64,000 nucleotides of DNA from positions 1 through 64,000 of the forward strand of contig CBDICS010000014.1 of the NCBI GenBank assembly GCA_965277415.1. Direction: 5' to 3'. The notes under the pieces were generated by a model. It worked only from the letters and a program-made list of their open reading frames with translations. It was not told where the DNA came from and did not search any database. This document shows, one piece after another, positions 9,207 through 18,280 of the stretch; the stretch's first letter is position 1; each line of letters begins with the position of its first letter. Position numbers and translations under genes: made by a program. This DNA comes from JAHDHW01 sp965277415. Its GTDB lineage: Bacteria; Bacteroidota; Bacteroidia; Chitinophagales; Saprospiraceae.

Positions 9207-10319
9207 TTACAAAAACGTATCGACATCCTCAAGTTCCAAATTAAAAGCATCTGCTACGCCTTTGTAGACTACTTTTCCATTGATAATATTTAAACCGAGT
9301 TTTAATGGCGTATTTTCTTTACAAGCTTTCTTCCAACCTTTATTTGCCAATTGAATAGCATAAGGTAAAGTCGCATTGGTTAAAGCAAGTGTAGAAGTAT
9401 AAGGTACCGCACCGGGCATATTGGCTACACAATAGTGTACAACATCATCAATGATAAATGTTGGCTTTGCATGAGTAGTCGGCTTACATGTTTCAATACA
9501 GCCACCTTGATCAACTGCTACATCAACCAGCACTGTTCCAGGACTCATATCTTTTAACATTTCGCGTGTGATCAGGTTTGGAGCTTTTGCGCCAGGAATT
9601 AACACTGCACCAACTATAAGATCATGGTCTTTGATTAAACTACGAATATTATATTCATTACTAAATCGTGTATGGACATTTGCAGGCATGATATCTGCCA
9701 AGTAACGGAGCCGTGCTAAACTGATATCAAGGATAGAAACCTGTGCGCCTAGCCCTGCAGCCATTTTAGCTGCTTGAGTACCAACAACGCCGCCGCCAAG
9801 AATTAAAACTTTGCCAGGAGGTACTCCGGGAACGCCACCCAATAATACACCTCGTCCTTTTACAGGCTTTTCTAAGAATTTAGCACCTTGCTGAATAGCC
9901 ATTCTTCCAGCTACTTCTGACATGGGTACCAATAAAGGAAGTGAGTGATCAGGTAGTTCTACCGTTTCATATGCCAAGCAGATGGCTTTGCTTTTTATCA
10001 TAGCTCTTGTCAAGGGCTTATAAGAAGCAAAGTGAAAATAAGTAAAGATTAACTGACCCTCTCTAATCAGGCTATATTCTTTTCTGATTGGCTCTTTTAC
10101 TTTTATGATCATCTCCGCTATTTTGTAAATATCTTCGATGGTCTTAAGGATTTTAGCGCCTGCATCCACATATTCTGAATCAGAAAAACCGCTTCCTTCT
10201 CCAGCAGTTGCTTGAATAAAAACTTTATGCCCTCTTTTAGTTAATTCTAAAACTCCGGCAGGAGTCAAAGCTACTCTATTCTCATTATTCTTAATTTCTT
10301 TTGGAACACCAATAATCAT
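9207..10319 (-). CDS. ald: Alanine dehydrogenase
   Basis: NAD-dependent alanine dehydrogenase of the usual 370 residues, interconverting L-alanine with pyruvate and ammonia. The N-terminus IIGVPKEIKNNENRVALTP is diagnostic. The catalytic Lys75 (KVKEP) and His96 (TYFHFA) are in their family positions, the nucleotide-binding GGGVVG lies at about 175-180 with the NAD-ribose aspartate in SILD, and the C-terminal NMPGAVPYTST segment is present. Its product suits the neighbouring ornithine aminotransferase in amino-acid nitrogen metabolism, but the two genes are separated by 193 bp containing a repeat array, so a shared operon is uncertain. Confidence 0.95.
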   Translation of the reverse strand: MIIGVPKEIKNNENRVALTPAGVLELTKRGHKVFIQATAGEGSGFSDSEYVDAGAKILKTIEDIYKIAEMIIKVKEPIRKEYSLIREGQLIFTYFHFASYKPLTRAMIKSKAICLAYETVELPDHSLPLLVPMSEVAGRMAIQQGAKFLEKPVKGRGVLLGGVPGVPPGKVLILGGGVVGTQAAKMAAGLGAQVSILDISLARLRYLADIMPANVHTRFSNEYNIRSLIKDHDLIVGAVLIPGAKAPNLITREMLKDMSPGTVLVDVAVDQGGCIETCKPTTHAKPTFIIDDVVHYCVANMPGAVPYTSTLALTNATLPYAIQLANKGWKKACKENTPLKLGLNIINGKVVYKGVADAFNLELEDVDTFL

Positions 10320-10374
10320 TTTTTGTAGTTTTAGATGGTTTGGTATAATTCGTTTTCTAATAGTTTATTCTCTT

Positions 10375-10534
10375 AAAAGTTGTTTAAAAATAGCTATGCA
10401 TCGAGGAATAGATATTTTACTTCAAGACAAGGCTTTAAAATCGATACATAGCAAGGCTATATGAGATTTTTATAAGGAAGTATTGGGGCAAAATATCATC
10501 TCGATATCTAGTGTACTTTTTTAAAAAACTTCTT
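10375..10534. repeat. MITE-like element 1 between ald and mqnD
   Basis: A 160-bp AT-rich non-coding segment bounded by imperfect terminal inverted repeats, AAAAGTTGTTTAAAAA at 10375-10390 and TTTTAAAAAACTTCTT-type sequence at 10517-10534 (14 of 16 positions pair). Inside are further inverted pairs: GCTATGCATCGA (10393-10404) with TCGATACATAGC (10441-10452), and a TCGAG...GATATTTT segment (10402-10418) with AAAATATCATCTCGA (10491-10505). It carries no frame. Termini resemble those of the next element. Confidence 0.5.
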
Positions 10535-10570
10535 CGAATAAATCGGCTGCAAATATAAGGCTTTTAGCTT

Positions 10571-10745
10571 AGAAGTTGTTTTAAAATAGATAGATAATTT
10601 TCTTGCATTCATACTGATGTTTACAATCAGGATACTTCAGCTAATTATTTTCATCTTAGCTCAAGCTACGAAAAAAATAATGGAGTTTCATATTGAAAAT
10701 CAAGCACTTACAATTAATCTTAACCTTCATTTTAAAACAACTTCT
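10571..10745. repeat. MITE-like element 2 between ald and mqnD
   Basis: A 175-bp segment with perfect 17-bp terminal inverted repeats: AGAAGTTGTTTTAAAAT at 10571-10587 and its reverse complement at 10729-10745. The ends match those of element 1 closely, so two related non-autonomous elements seem to sit side by side in the 507-bp gap between ald and mqnD. No transposase gene is nearby. No clear target-site duplication was seen. Confidence 0.55.
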
Positions 10746-10826
10746 TAATGAAAATCTAAAAAATAAAGGATTTATATAAAATGTAGGGAATCCTACTTTT
10801 CGACATTTTTGTACAAAAAATGTAGA

Positions 10827-11660
10827 CTAATATTCGATAAATAAAGAATGATCAATTTCTTTTAATATGCCTTTTTCAATAGCCGTTTCAAATAGTTGAT
10901 TCACAGCATTTTTTCCTTTTTTTCCTAAATCTTCTGTATATTCATTTACATATAATCTGATATGGGAAAGCATCACATTTTGATCCATTTCTTGAGCATA
11001 TTGAGCAACATAATTCATTGTTTGTTCTGGATTTTGCCGAGCGAATTTTACAGATCTCTTAAGGACGCGATCCACTTTTTGTTGAATTTCTAATGGGAGG
11101 CTACGCTTAACAACGATTCCACCAAGAGGTATAGGAAGCTTGAACGTGTTTTCCCAGTATTCTCCTAAGTCAATTAGTTTGATCAAACCCTTGTCTTGAT
11201 AAGTAAAACGATTTTCATGGATGATTAATCCAGCATCAACGGTATCATTTAATACTGCATTTTCAATATCTGAAAATAGAAACTCAGATTTTTGCACCGC
11301 TTTGGGAAAGGCAAGACTTAAAAGAAAGTTGGCTGTAGTGTATTTCCCTGGAATAGCAATTTTTCCTTGGTTAATGCTCGCAGGGGATAAAGGTTGTTTA
11401 GCTATTAAAAGTGGACCACAATTATTGCCTAAGGCACTTCCACTATTAAGTAATATATAATCGTCTAAGGCATAAGCAAATGCATGATAGCTTAATTTGG
11501 TAATGTCTAAATGCCCTTTAAACGCACCTTGATTTAGCTCTTCTACATCGCCAAGTTTAACCTCAAATTCGAGGCCCTCCGTATCGATTTTCCCATGGAT
11601 CATGCCATCGAAAATAAAAGTATCATTGGGACAGGGTGAAAACCCTAGAGATAATTTCAT
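10827..11660 (-). CDS. mqnD: 1,4-dihydroxy-6-naphthoate synthase (futalosine pathway)
   Basis: MqnD converts cyclic dehypoxanthinylfutalosine to 1,4-dihydroxy-6-naphthoate in the futalosine route to menaquinone. The protein has 277 residues, the normal length. The N-terminal SPCPNDTFIFDGMIHG is the family hallmark, followed by DITKLSYHAFAY, the GPLLIAK strand and the IPGKYTTANFLLSLAFP segment. It has a periplasmic-binding-protein-like fold but no signal peptide, so it acts in the cytoplasm. No other menaquinone gene is in the window. Its start faces the pseudouridine synthase gene across only 52 bp. Confidence 0.9.
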   Translation of the reverse strand: MKLSLGFSPCPNDTFIFDGMIHGKIDTEGLEFEVKLGDVEELNQGAFKGHLDITKLSYHAFAYALDDYILLNSGSALGNNCGPLLIAKQPLSPASINQGKIAIPGKYTTANFLLSLAFPKAVQKSEFLFSDIENAVLNDTVDAGLIIHENRFTYQDKGLIKLIDLGEYWENTFKLPIPLGGIVVKRSLPLEIQQKVDRVLKRSVKFARQNPEQTMNYVAQYAQEMDQNVMLSHIRLYVNEYTEDLGKKGKNAVNQLFETAIEKGILKEIDHSLFIEY

Positions 11661-11712
11661 GATTCCATAATTTTGTAGTTTATTTATTAGCTTTGTTCAA
11701 AATTTGAATAAA

Positions 11713-12411
11713 ATGCTTGATATCAGAGGCCTCCAAGTAATATACGAAGATAATCATTTGATTGCGGTCAACAAACCTGCTCGAATGTTGGTACAAGGTG
11801 ATGAGACTGGAGATGTTCCACTTTCGGAATATGTCAAGCAGTACATCAAACTGCGTTATAAAAAGCCTGGAGAGGTTTTTTTAGGTACGATTCATCGTTT
11901 GGATCGACCTGTGAGTGGGGTCGTTGTCTTTGCCCGTACCTCAAAAGCACTCACTCGTATGAATAAACTATTTCAAGAGCGAAAAGTTGAAAAAATTTAT
12001 TGGGCTGTAGTAGCGGAACGTCCTGAACCCATCAGTGCAACATTAGTGGACTATATCTTAAAAGACAATAAAAAGAATATAGCCAAAGCTTATGACAAAT
12101 TAGGCAATAGAACTAAAAATGCTAAAAAGAGCGAATTGACGTATCAGATTTTAAAGGTCATAGGAAGTATTCATTTATTGGAAGTAAGACCTACCACAGG
12201 TCGCCCTCATCAAATTAGGGTACAACTATCTAAAATAGGCTGCCCAATTTGGGGAGATGTAAAATATGGTTTTAGAAAAGCAAATCAAGATGGCTCAATA
12301 CATTTGCATTGTAAAAAATTAGCGTTTTCTCATCCTGTAAAAAAAGAACCCATAGTCATTGAGGCAAATCCTCCTGCTACACAGTTATGGAATGAATTAG
12401 ATATGGATTAG
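11713..12411 (+). CDS. RluA-family RNA pseudouridine synthase
   Basis: Pseudouridine synthase of the RluA/RsuA-like superfamily, 232 residues from the ATG at 11713; an upstream in-frame TTG at 11704 is less likely. The catalytic motif is GTIHRLDRPVSG with the nucleophile Asp64, preceded by the family's IYEDNHLIAVNKPA and followed by TGRPHQIRVQL. There is no N-terminal S4 domain, so it resembles the short single-domain RluA/TruC-type enzymes. The target base in rRNA or tRNA cannot be told from sequence. A TAGCTTTG at 11688-11695 resembles a -7 promoter element just upstream, without an obvious -33 partner. Confidence 0.88.
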   Translation: MLDIRGLQVIYEDNHLIAVNKPARMLVQGDETGDVPLSEYVKQYIKLRYKKPGEVFLGTIHRLDRPVSGVVVFARTSKALTRMNKLFQERKVEKIYWAVVAERPEPISATLVDYILKDNKKNIAKAYDKLGNRTKNAKKSELTYQILKVIGSIHLLEVRPTTGRPHQIRVQLSKIGCPIWGDVKYGFRKANQDGSIHLHCKKLAFSHPVKKEPIVIEANPPATQLWNELDMD

Positions 12412-12438
12412 GGGGGCAGTACTATGGAATGTGTGGTT

Positions 12439-12500
12439 TAGTGATCGCTTTGCTTGTGATTGACCTTCGGCCTTGTGATCGTTCCTTCGGAATTTGTGAG
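12439..12500. repeat. Triloop-hairpin array, TTGTGAT linker (locus B)
   Basis: Linkers TAGTGAT, TTGTGAT, TTGTGAT and TTGTGAG begin at 12439, 12454, 12473 and 12494. Each is followed by one base and a hairpin with a 3-nt loop: GC-TTT-GC (12447-12453), GACC-TTC-GGCC with one A/C mismatch (12462-12472), and GTTCC-TTC-GGAAT (12481-12493). Stem lengths 2, 4 and 5 give periods 15, 19 and 21, obeying the same rule as locus A. It lies between the 3' end of the pseudouridine synthase gene and the 5' end of the DUF6503-like gene. Confidence 0.75.
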
Positions 12501-12611
12501 ACCTTGCTTCTAGCTTACTTAATAAATTTGACAGTTTGTCACCGCTTTACTCAGACTAGACTCTAATTTTACGATTGTCTTGGTAGTGATTTAAGTTTTA
12601 AATTAATAAAT

Positions 12612-13331
12612 ATGAAATATTTTAGTCTTATAATTCCACTTTTCGTAATACTCAATTGGACTTCTGTACCACATCTTTCTGGATCTGAATTACTTGATAA
12701 GGCAATTGAATATCATGACCCTAGTGATGAGTGGCCTACTCTGGCTTATCGTTTTCATGTGGAAGGATCAAGACCAGATGGATCAGTTGATACCACTGAG
12801 TTTTTTATTGATAATAGAAAAAGTGAATTTAAATTGGTACAGACAAGGAAAGGAATTGAAAAATCGTATCAGGTGAATGGGGAAACTTGTCTTTTAAAAT
12901 TAAATGGTTCAGCAGATATTTCGAAAGAAACAGCTAAAGCTAATAATCTAACTTGCGATAGAGCTAAGCGAATCCGTAATTATTATACCTACCTCTGGGG
13001 TTTACCAATGAAGCTTAAAGATCCTGGAACTTTGATAGATTCTGAAGTCGTCGAAGAGCAATTTCAAGGAGTGGATTGTTATAAAATGAAAGTAACTTAT
13101 GAGAAAAGTGTAGGTAAGGACATATGGTATTTCTATTTTAAAAAAGAGAATTATGCCTTGCATGGATACAAATTTTATCATGATGAAAGTAAAAATGATG
13201 GCGAGTATATTACTTTAGAAGGGGAGGAACAAATTAGTAAAATGAAACTTCCTAAGCTTAGAAAATGGTATTATAATAAGGATCAAAAATACTTAGGTAC
13301 TGACAATTTGTTATTAGGCGCTAGTCATTAA
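12612..13331 (+). CDS. DUF6503-like secreted protein
   Basis: A 239-residue protein with an N-terminal hydrophobic signal segment (YFSLIIPLFVILNW) and no other membrane span. The opening of the mature part, SELLDKAIEYHDPSDEWPTL, resembles the DUF6503 family of Bacteroidota, whose members have a LolA-like half-barrel that could hold a lipid. The remainder alternates short beta strands (FHVEGSRPDGSVDTTEFFID, YYTYLWGLPMKLKDPG, IWYFYFKKENYALHGYKFY), consistent with that fold. Function is unknown; the family call is by recall of the motif. Its last 18 bases overlap the end of truA, which is read from the opposite strand. Confidence 0.6.
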   Translation: MKYFSLIIPLFVILNWTSVPHLSGSELLDKAIEYHDPSDEWPTLAYRFHVEGSRPDGSVDTTEFFIDNRKSEFKLVQTRKGIEKSYQVNGETCLLKLNGSADISKETAKANNLTCDRAKRIRNYYTYLWGLPMKLKDPGTLIDSEVVEEQFQGVDCYKMKVTYEKSVGKDIWYFYFKKENYALHGYKFYHDESKNDGEYITLEGEEQISKMKLPKLRKWYYNKDQKYLGTDNLLLGASH

Positions 13332-14090
13332 TGAACTAGGGCTAATGATGATTCCATCTCTGTATTTTACTTCTGATAAATATAAACCTTGTGGATAAGC
13401 CTGCTTCATATAGCGATTGGCTTGTTGGAGCGATAAACTTTTTTCTAATGCTTCAAGCGATATTTTTTGTTGACCAATATCTAATAAACGACCAACAATA
13501 ATTCGAATCATCCCTCTCAAAAAACGATCGGAGGTAAACTGAAACTGAATTCGATCTTCTTGATCACTAATAAACATACGGGCATTGGACATTTTACAAA
13601 TGGTGTGATTGTGCAACTCTGGTTGCAAACAAAAATATCTAAAGTCCTCATATTTTGAAAACAATTTAATGGCCGCTTGCATGAGTGCTAGATTCAGATT
13701 CAATAAGTCATAACAAGCACTTTTGTCCATTAAAAAAGGATTTTTCCTGAGGTGAATATGATAATCATAAGTTCTGCTTATAACATCCAATTGGGCATTA
13801 GCTTTTTTAAGAACAGGGATTAAATTGTGAATTGCGATATCGTCTGGCAACATTCTATTTAATTTGTATACCAAATCAAAATCTATTGCTTGATCAACTA
13901 CAAAATGAGCATAATATTGGCTGGCATGTACACCTGCATCTGTTCGACCACAGCCATGAATAGTTAAATCTTGATGGAATAATTTCCTTAGATTATCTTC
14001 GATCATTGCTTGTACACTTGGAACATTAGTTTGCCTTTGCCAACCGTGATAATGTGTACCTAGGTAAGATAGATGGAGGAAGTATTTCAC
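13314..14090 (-). CDS. truA: tRNA pseudouridine(38-40) synthase TruA
   Basis: TruA modifies uridines 38-40 in the tRNA anticodon arm. The protein has 258 residues, the family's usual length. The catalytic aspartate is Asp51 in GCGRTDAGVHA, with the N-terminal YLGTHYHGWQRQ and the later FLRGMIRIIVGRLL also typical. It starts only 3 bp after the stop codon of the DEAD-box helicase gene, so the two are probably cotranscribed and translationally linked; both act on RNA. The final 18 bases overlap the convergent DUF6503-like gene. Confidence 0.95.
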   Translation of the reverse strand: MKYFLHLSYLGTHYHGWQRQTNVPSVQAMIEDNLRKLFHQDLTIHGCGRTDAGVHASQYYAHFVVDQAIDFDLVYKLNRMLPDDIAIHNLIPVLKKANAQLDVISRTYDYHIHLRKNPFLMDKSACYDLLNLNLALMQAAIKLFSKYEDFRYFCLQPELHNHTICKMSNARMFISDQEDRIQFQFTSDRFLRGMIRIIVGRLLDIGQQKISLEALEKSLSLQQANRYMKQAYPQGLYLSEVKYRDGIIISPSSLMTSA

Positions 14091-14093
14091 AGG

Positions 14094-15338
14094 TTACCGT
14101 TTCTTCTTTTTAGTTTTTCGCTTTTTTTCTTCAAACGACTCAATTTCTTGCATCAGTTTTTTGATATCCCGATTGTCATCTAAAGATAAATCTTTGGTAA
14201 GGAGTATATCTAATTTATCAATCGCTTGTACTTCAATGTGGTGTCCCAAAAAAGCTTCGATTTCTTCTAAGATTGGTCGCTCGCCTTCACTACAAAATGA
14301 AATGGCATAGCCTCGGTTTCTTCCACGACCAGTTCTTCCAATTCGATGGACATAATTTTCTGCTTTATCAGGGAGATCATAATTGACAACATAATCTACA
14401 TTAGGAATGTCAATACCTCTAGCGGTAATATCTGTAGCTATCAGAACTTTTATAGCGCCGGAACGGAACTGAGACATAGCATGGTTTCGCTCCTTTTGTT
14501 CCTTATCACTATGGATAGTAAGTGTTTGGAGGTTTACCCTTCCCATAGCTTTATAGACACGTTCTGCTCGAACTTTCGTTCTGACGAATACTAAGATTTT
14601 AGTATCTGGTTTTTCATTAATTAGTCGTTCTAAAAAAAAGCGTTTATCATCCATTTCAACATAAGAGACTGAATGATTGATGTTTTTTGCAACTGGGTTT
14701 TTGGGTGAGATTTGAATTCGAATAGCATCTTTATGAACCAAAGAATAAGCTATTTTTTTGATTCTGGCATTTATCGTGGCAGAGAAGAATAAAGTTTGCC
14801 TCTTTTTGGGCAAATGATACATTAAATCCTGAATATCTTTTAAGAAACCTAGATCAAGCATATGGTCTGCTTCATCCAGAATGAGAATTTCTACCCAATC
14901 TAAGAGTAAATGTCCTTGACTTCTGAGATCAAAAAGCCTTCCGGGGGTTGCGATTAAAATATCTACACCACTGTCAAGTTTCGCAATTTGTGGTGCTTGT
15001 GCTACACCTCCATAGAGCCCTAATGTCTTTAATCCAATGTTTTTTCCAATTTCATTAAATACACCAGTTACTTGTTGCGCCAATTCATGCGTTGGCACCA
15101 TTACCAAGCATTTAATCCCATGGGATCGTGTTTTGATTTTACGTTCCTCAATGATATTGATGACTGGGATTACAAAAGCAGCAGTCTTACCCGTACCGGT
15201 TTGGGCTATAGCAAGAACATCTTCTCCTTTAAGGATCGAAGGAATCGACTTGTATTGAATATCTGTAGGCCGTTTAAAGCCAAGTAAATCTAGATTCTTT
15301 TTGATAGTATCCCCAATAGGATATTGACTGAATTTCAT
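14094..15338 (-). CDS. DEAD-box ATP-dependent RNA helicase
   Basis: Two-domain DEAD-box helicase of 414 residues. Motifs in order: Q motif (GFKRPTDIQ), Walker A AQTGTGKT, Ib TPGR, Walker B DEAD (here LDEADHMLDLG), SAT in FFSATI, and in the second domain ARGIDIPNVDYV and HRIGRTGRGR. The protein ends in a basic tail (KKRKTKKKKR) suited to RNA binding, and resembles the short RhlE-like helicases involved in ribosome assembly or RNA turnover. It is the first gene of a pair with truA. Confidence 0.93.
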   Translation of the reverse strand: MKFSQYPIGDTIKKNLDLLGFKRPTDIQYKSIPSILKGEDVLAIAQTGTGKTAAFVIPVINIIEERKIKTRSHGIKCLVMVPTHELAQQVTGVFNEIGKNIGLKTLGLYGGVAQAPQIAKLDSGVDILIATPGRLFDLRSQGHLLLDWVEILILDEADHMLDLGFLKDIQDLMYHLPKKRQTLFFSATINARIKKIAYSLVHKDAIRIQISPKNPVAKNINHSVSYVEMDDKRFFLERLINEKPDTKILVFVRTKVRAERVYKAMGRVNLQTLTIHSDKEQKERNHAMSQFRSGAIKVLIATDITARGIDIPNVDYVVNYDLPDKAENYVHRIGRTGRGRNRGYAISFCSEGERPILEEIEAFLGHHIEVQAIDKLDILLTKDLSLDDNRDIKKLMQEIESFEEKKRKTKKKKR

Positions 15339-15655
15339 TCCCTACTTTTTTGCAAAGATAGTAATAATTGGAGGAAGGCTAGGAAAGAAATAAAATAGAA
15401 ATTTTGTACGGACTAAAGGAGGATATATTTGAATCTATTCAAAAGAAATAGAATACTATCGGTAGTTTAAAAATTACAACTCATCAAGTATTAATAACAA
15501 GTCACAAAAGTGTATAATGGAAATTGAGTTTAATTTGTGATTTTTATGTGGTCATTGAAAATAAAGTTTAGACAGACTCTTTAGACGTCTTTTGAATTTG
15601 AAGTGTTAGATTTGCTCTTGAACATAATTCTTTACGGCTATTTAACTGATCTTTT
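15339..15655. other. Divergent intergenic region before the RND operon
   Basis: A 317-bp gap between the helicase and the efflux operon, read in opposite directions. On the plus strand a TAGATTTG at 15607-15614 fits a -7 element 41 bases before the tolC-like ATG, but no convincing -33 element lies upstream. No regulator gene, operator palindrome or frame was found. Confidence 0.3.
15353..15360 (-). promoter_or_regulatory. Candidate -7 element of the helicase-truA pair
   Basis: On the minus strand the sequence TATCTTTGCA reads 5' to 3' from 15360 and matches the Bacteroidota -7 consensus TAnnTTTG. It is only about 14 bases before the helicase ATG, implying a very short leader. No clear TTG at the usual 19-21 base spacing was found. 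Confidence 0.35.
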
Positions 15656-17014
15656 ATGAATAAAAAACTGGTATTCTTTTTTTTTAATCTTCTTTTTTTA
15701 ATTCCTATTCTAGGAGGTACACAAAATAGTATTCTTGATAATTACATAAAAAAAGCACTTGAGAATAATTTATCTATAAAAGGTGCGGCATTAAATAAGA
15801 ATAAACAATTAGTAAAAATAGAACAAGCTCGAAAGAATTGGATGCCTTCGGTTGATGGAAATGCTACTTATCTTTTGTCAGAAGGAGGCCGAACCTTAGT
15901 CTTTCCTATAGGTGACCTTTTCAACCCTGTTTATGGAGCTTTGAATAATCTAACTCAAAGTAATAATTTTCCAGTGGGCTTGGAAAATGAAAAAATAGCA
16001 CTCACACCAAACCACTTTTTAGATGTACAAATCAAGGTGACACAGCCATTGGTTAACAGTGCCTTCAAGTATAATATTTTAATCCAGAAAGAATTGATTA
16101 AATTAAATGATTTAGAGATTCAAATTCAGGAAAGAGAGATTACTTTTCAAACTAAAGTAGCTTATTATAATTATTTAAAAACAATAGAAGGGATTAAGAT
16201 TTTGGAAGAAACAGAAAAATTACTCTTAGACCTGCTGTCTTTTAACCAAAAACTAGTTAAACATAATAAGGCAACCGGAGAGATTATTTCAGATGTTGAG
16301 TTTCAATTGGCAAAACTCGAAAGTGAAAAAGCACTATTGAATGAACAACAAGGTATCGCTAAAACCTATTTTAATATTGTTTTAAATAGAGCAATTGATC
16401 AAGAAATTGATATACAGGAAGGAATCCTTCAAGATTTTTTGATAGAAGAAGTAGATCTTCAAACCTCAATAGACAAAGCCTTTCAAGCTCGTCAGGAGTT
16501 TAAGAAAATACAAATTGCCAATAGCATAAATGACTTAAACGAAAACCGAATTGATAAAGAGAAAATGCCTACGCTTGGTCTTACTGGGGCTGTAGGAATA
16601 CAAACAGAAGGATTTAGTACGGATACAGGAGGACCCATTTATACACTTGGAGTAGGGATGGCAGTCAATATTTATGATGGAGGCAGGCGAAAGAAAAGAA
16701 TAGAAGAAATTAATGTTGACCAGAATATACTGATGAATAATCGTGCGATGCTCCAACAGCAAATTAAGATAGAAGTAAGTCAGATTTATTTTGCTATTCA
16801 ATCCCTCAAAAGTAAATTGCAGTCAGATCAAGCAGCTTCTCAAAGTGCAAGCAAAACCTACGCTATCATTAAATCGAAATATGAAAATGACAAAGCTATT
16901 TGGTTGCAGGTCAATGATGCACAAAACAAACTCATCACGAGCAATCTAAGAGCCACTCTGACAAAGTATGACTATCTTATAAAACTGGCAGAGCTTGAAA
17001 AAGTAACTCAATAG
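15656..17014 (+). CDS. TolC-family outer-membrane efflux protein
   Basis: Outer-membrane channel component of a tripartite efflux system; 452 residues with a signal peptide (LVFFFFNLLFLIPILGG). Long amphipathic helices alternate with short beta segments, as in the two repeated halves of the TolC fold: N-terminal YIKKALENNLSIKGAALNKN, helical repeat TFQTKVAYYNYLKTIEGIKIL, and second-half YDGGRRKKRIEEINVDQNILM, the last resembling the conserved GG-bounded turn of the family. It is the first gene of a three-gene operon with the adaptor 50 bp downstream and the pump further on. Confidence 0.88.
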   Translation: MNKKLVFFFFNLLFLIPILGGTQNSILDNYIKKALENNLSIKGAALNKNKQLVKIEQARKNWMPSVDGNATYLLSEGGRTLVFPIGDLFNPVYGALNNLTQSNNFPVGLENEKIALTPNHFLDVQIKVTQPLVNSAFKYNILIQKELIKLNDLEIQIQEREITFQTKVAYYNYLKTIEGIKILEETEKLLLDLLSFNQKLVKHNKATGEIISDVEFQLAKLESEKALLNEQQGIAKTYFNIVLNRAIDQEIDIQEGILQDFLIEEVDLQTSIDKAFQARQEFKKIQIANSINDLNENRIDKEKMPTLGLTGAVGIQTEGFSTDTGGPIYTLGVGMAVNIYDGGRRKKRIEEINVDQNILMNNRAMLQQQIKIEVSQIYFAIQSLKSKLQSDQAASQSASKTYAIIKSKYENDKAIWLQVNDAQNKLITSNLRATLTKYDYLIKLAELEKVTQ

Positions 17015-17064
17015 GTCTTGCTGAAAATATAATTTTTAAATAGATAAACCCAGCGAAATAAATT

Positions 17065-18132
17065 ATGCAAAGAATAAGATTATTACTGTTATATATGCTT
17101 TTGTGCACTTTCGCTTGTAAAGTAGACTATTCAAATCCTGAATCAAATCAAATCAATAGAACAGCAAAGAACTACGTACAAATTGCTGAGGTTTTGGAAC
17201 GGAATGATCCGATTCCGATACATGCTATTGGTCGATTAGGCGCTGATCAAGAAGTAAAACTGTCTTTTAAAATAGGAGGGATAATTGCACAAATCAATGC
17301 AAAAGAAGGTGATTATGTAAAAGAGGGAAAATTATTAGCAACTATAAGAACGAATGAAATAGATGCACAAGTTTTGAAAGCAGAGCATGTAGTTCAAAAG
17401 GCGGAAAGAGATTTAGACCGTATTCAAAAGATGTATAATGATTCTGCTGCTACATTAGAAAATGTTCAAGATTTGACCACCTTAGTTCAAGTATCCAAAG
17501 CAGATTTGGAAGTTGCCCAATTTAACCAAAAATTTGCACAAATCAATAGTCCCGTCAGCGGGAGAATCATTCGACGTCTTGCTGAACCCAATGAGTTGAT
17601 CGCTCCAGGTCAACCCATATTTCTCTTAGCTGCATCAAGTGGAACGACGCATATTATGAAGGTTGCCTTGTCTGATAGAGATATTAGCCGTATTGATTTG
17701 AAAAGTAAAGCCAATGTATACTTTGATGCTTTTCCAAAAGAAAAATTTGAGGCGGAAGTCATAGCAATCGCAGAAAATTCAGATCCATTCACAGGTACTT
17801 TCGAGATAGAATTAGCTGTGCATGCAAATGGCAAACGCTTGAGGAATGGCTTAATAGGAAGCGTAGAAGTTAGCCCACTTAATGCTGATCCATATTTGGA
17901 ATTACCAATAGACGCGGTTGTGGAAGGGGACCAGAAAAAACTATCTATTTTCATTCCTGTTGAAAGGGATACAGTTGCTAGGGCGATGGAGGTTGAACCC
18001 TTTTATATCACATCTACTTCTGTCTATATTATAAAACCAAAAGGTGAAAATCTGACTAGAGTGATTACTGCAGGTGCACCTTATTTGGCAGATGGAGATA
18101 AAATTTTTGTAAAAGATTTGTTCAAAAAATGA
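17065..18132 (+). CDS. RND efflux periplasmic adaptor (membrane fusion protein)
   Basis: HlyD/AcrA-type adaptor of 355 residues that links pump and outer-membrane channel. The N-terminus LLLYMLLCTFAC ends in a plausible lipidation cysteine. The split biotinyl-lipoyl domain is visible as IAQINAKEGDYVKEGKLLATI and INSPVSGRIIRRLAEPNELI, flanking a short alpha-helical hairpin (VLKAEHVVQKAERDLDRIQ). The beta-barrel and membrane-proximal domains follow. The hairpin is short compared with AcrA, as is common in the simpler RND systems of Bacteroidota. It is the second gene of the operon. Confidence 0.9.
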   Translation: MQRIRLLLLYMLLCTFACKVDYSNPESNQINRTAKNYVQIAEVLERNDPIPIHAIGRLGADQEVKLSFKIGGIIAQINAKEGDYVKEGKLLATIRTNEIDAQVLKAEHVVQKAERDLDRIQKMYNDSAATLENVQDLTTLVQVSKADLEVAQFNQKFAQINSPVSGRIIRRLAEPNELIAPGQPIFLLAASSGTTHIMKVALSDRDISRIDLKSKANVYFDAFPKEKFEAEVIAIAENSDPFTGTFEIELAVHANGKRLRNGLIGSVEVSPLNADPYLELPIDAVVEGDQKKLSIFIPVERDTVARAMEVEPFYITSTSVYIIKPKGENLTRVITAGAPYLADGDKIFVKDLFKK

Positions 18133-18280
18133 ATGAAGTGACGGGACAAAATTAATGATCAGTTATTTTGACATTCTGAAATTTCATAAATGTGACTAAA
18201 AGGAGATTATGTTGAATATTTTGGGATGTCTTAAAAAAAATAACTTATTATTAATTCCGTCTAATAACTGAATAGACAAT

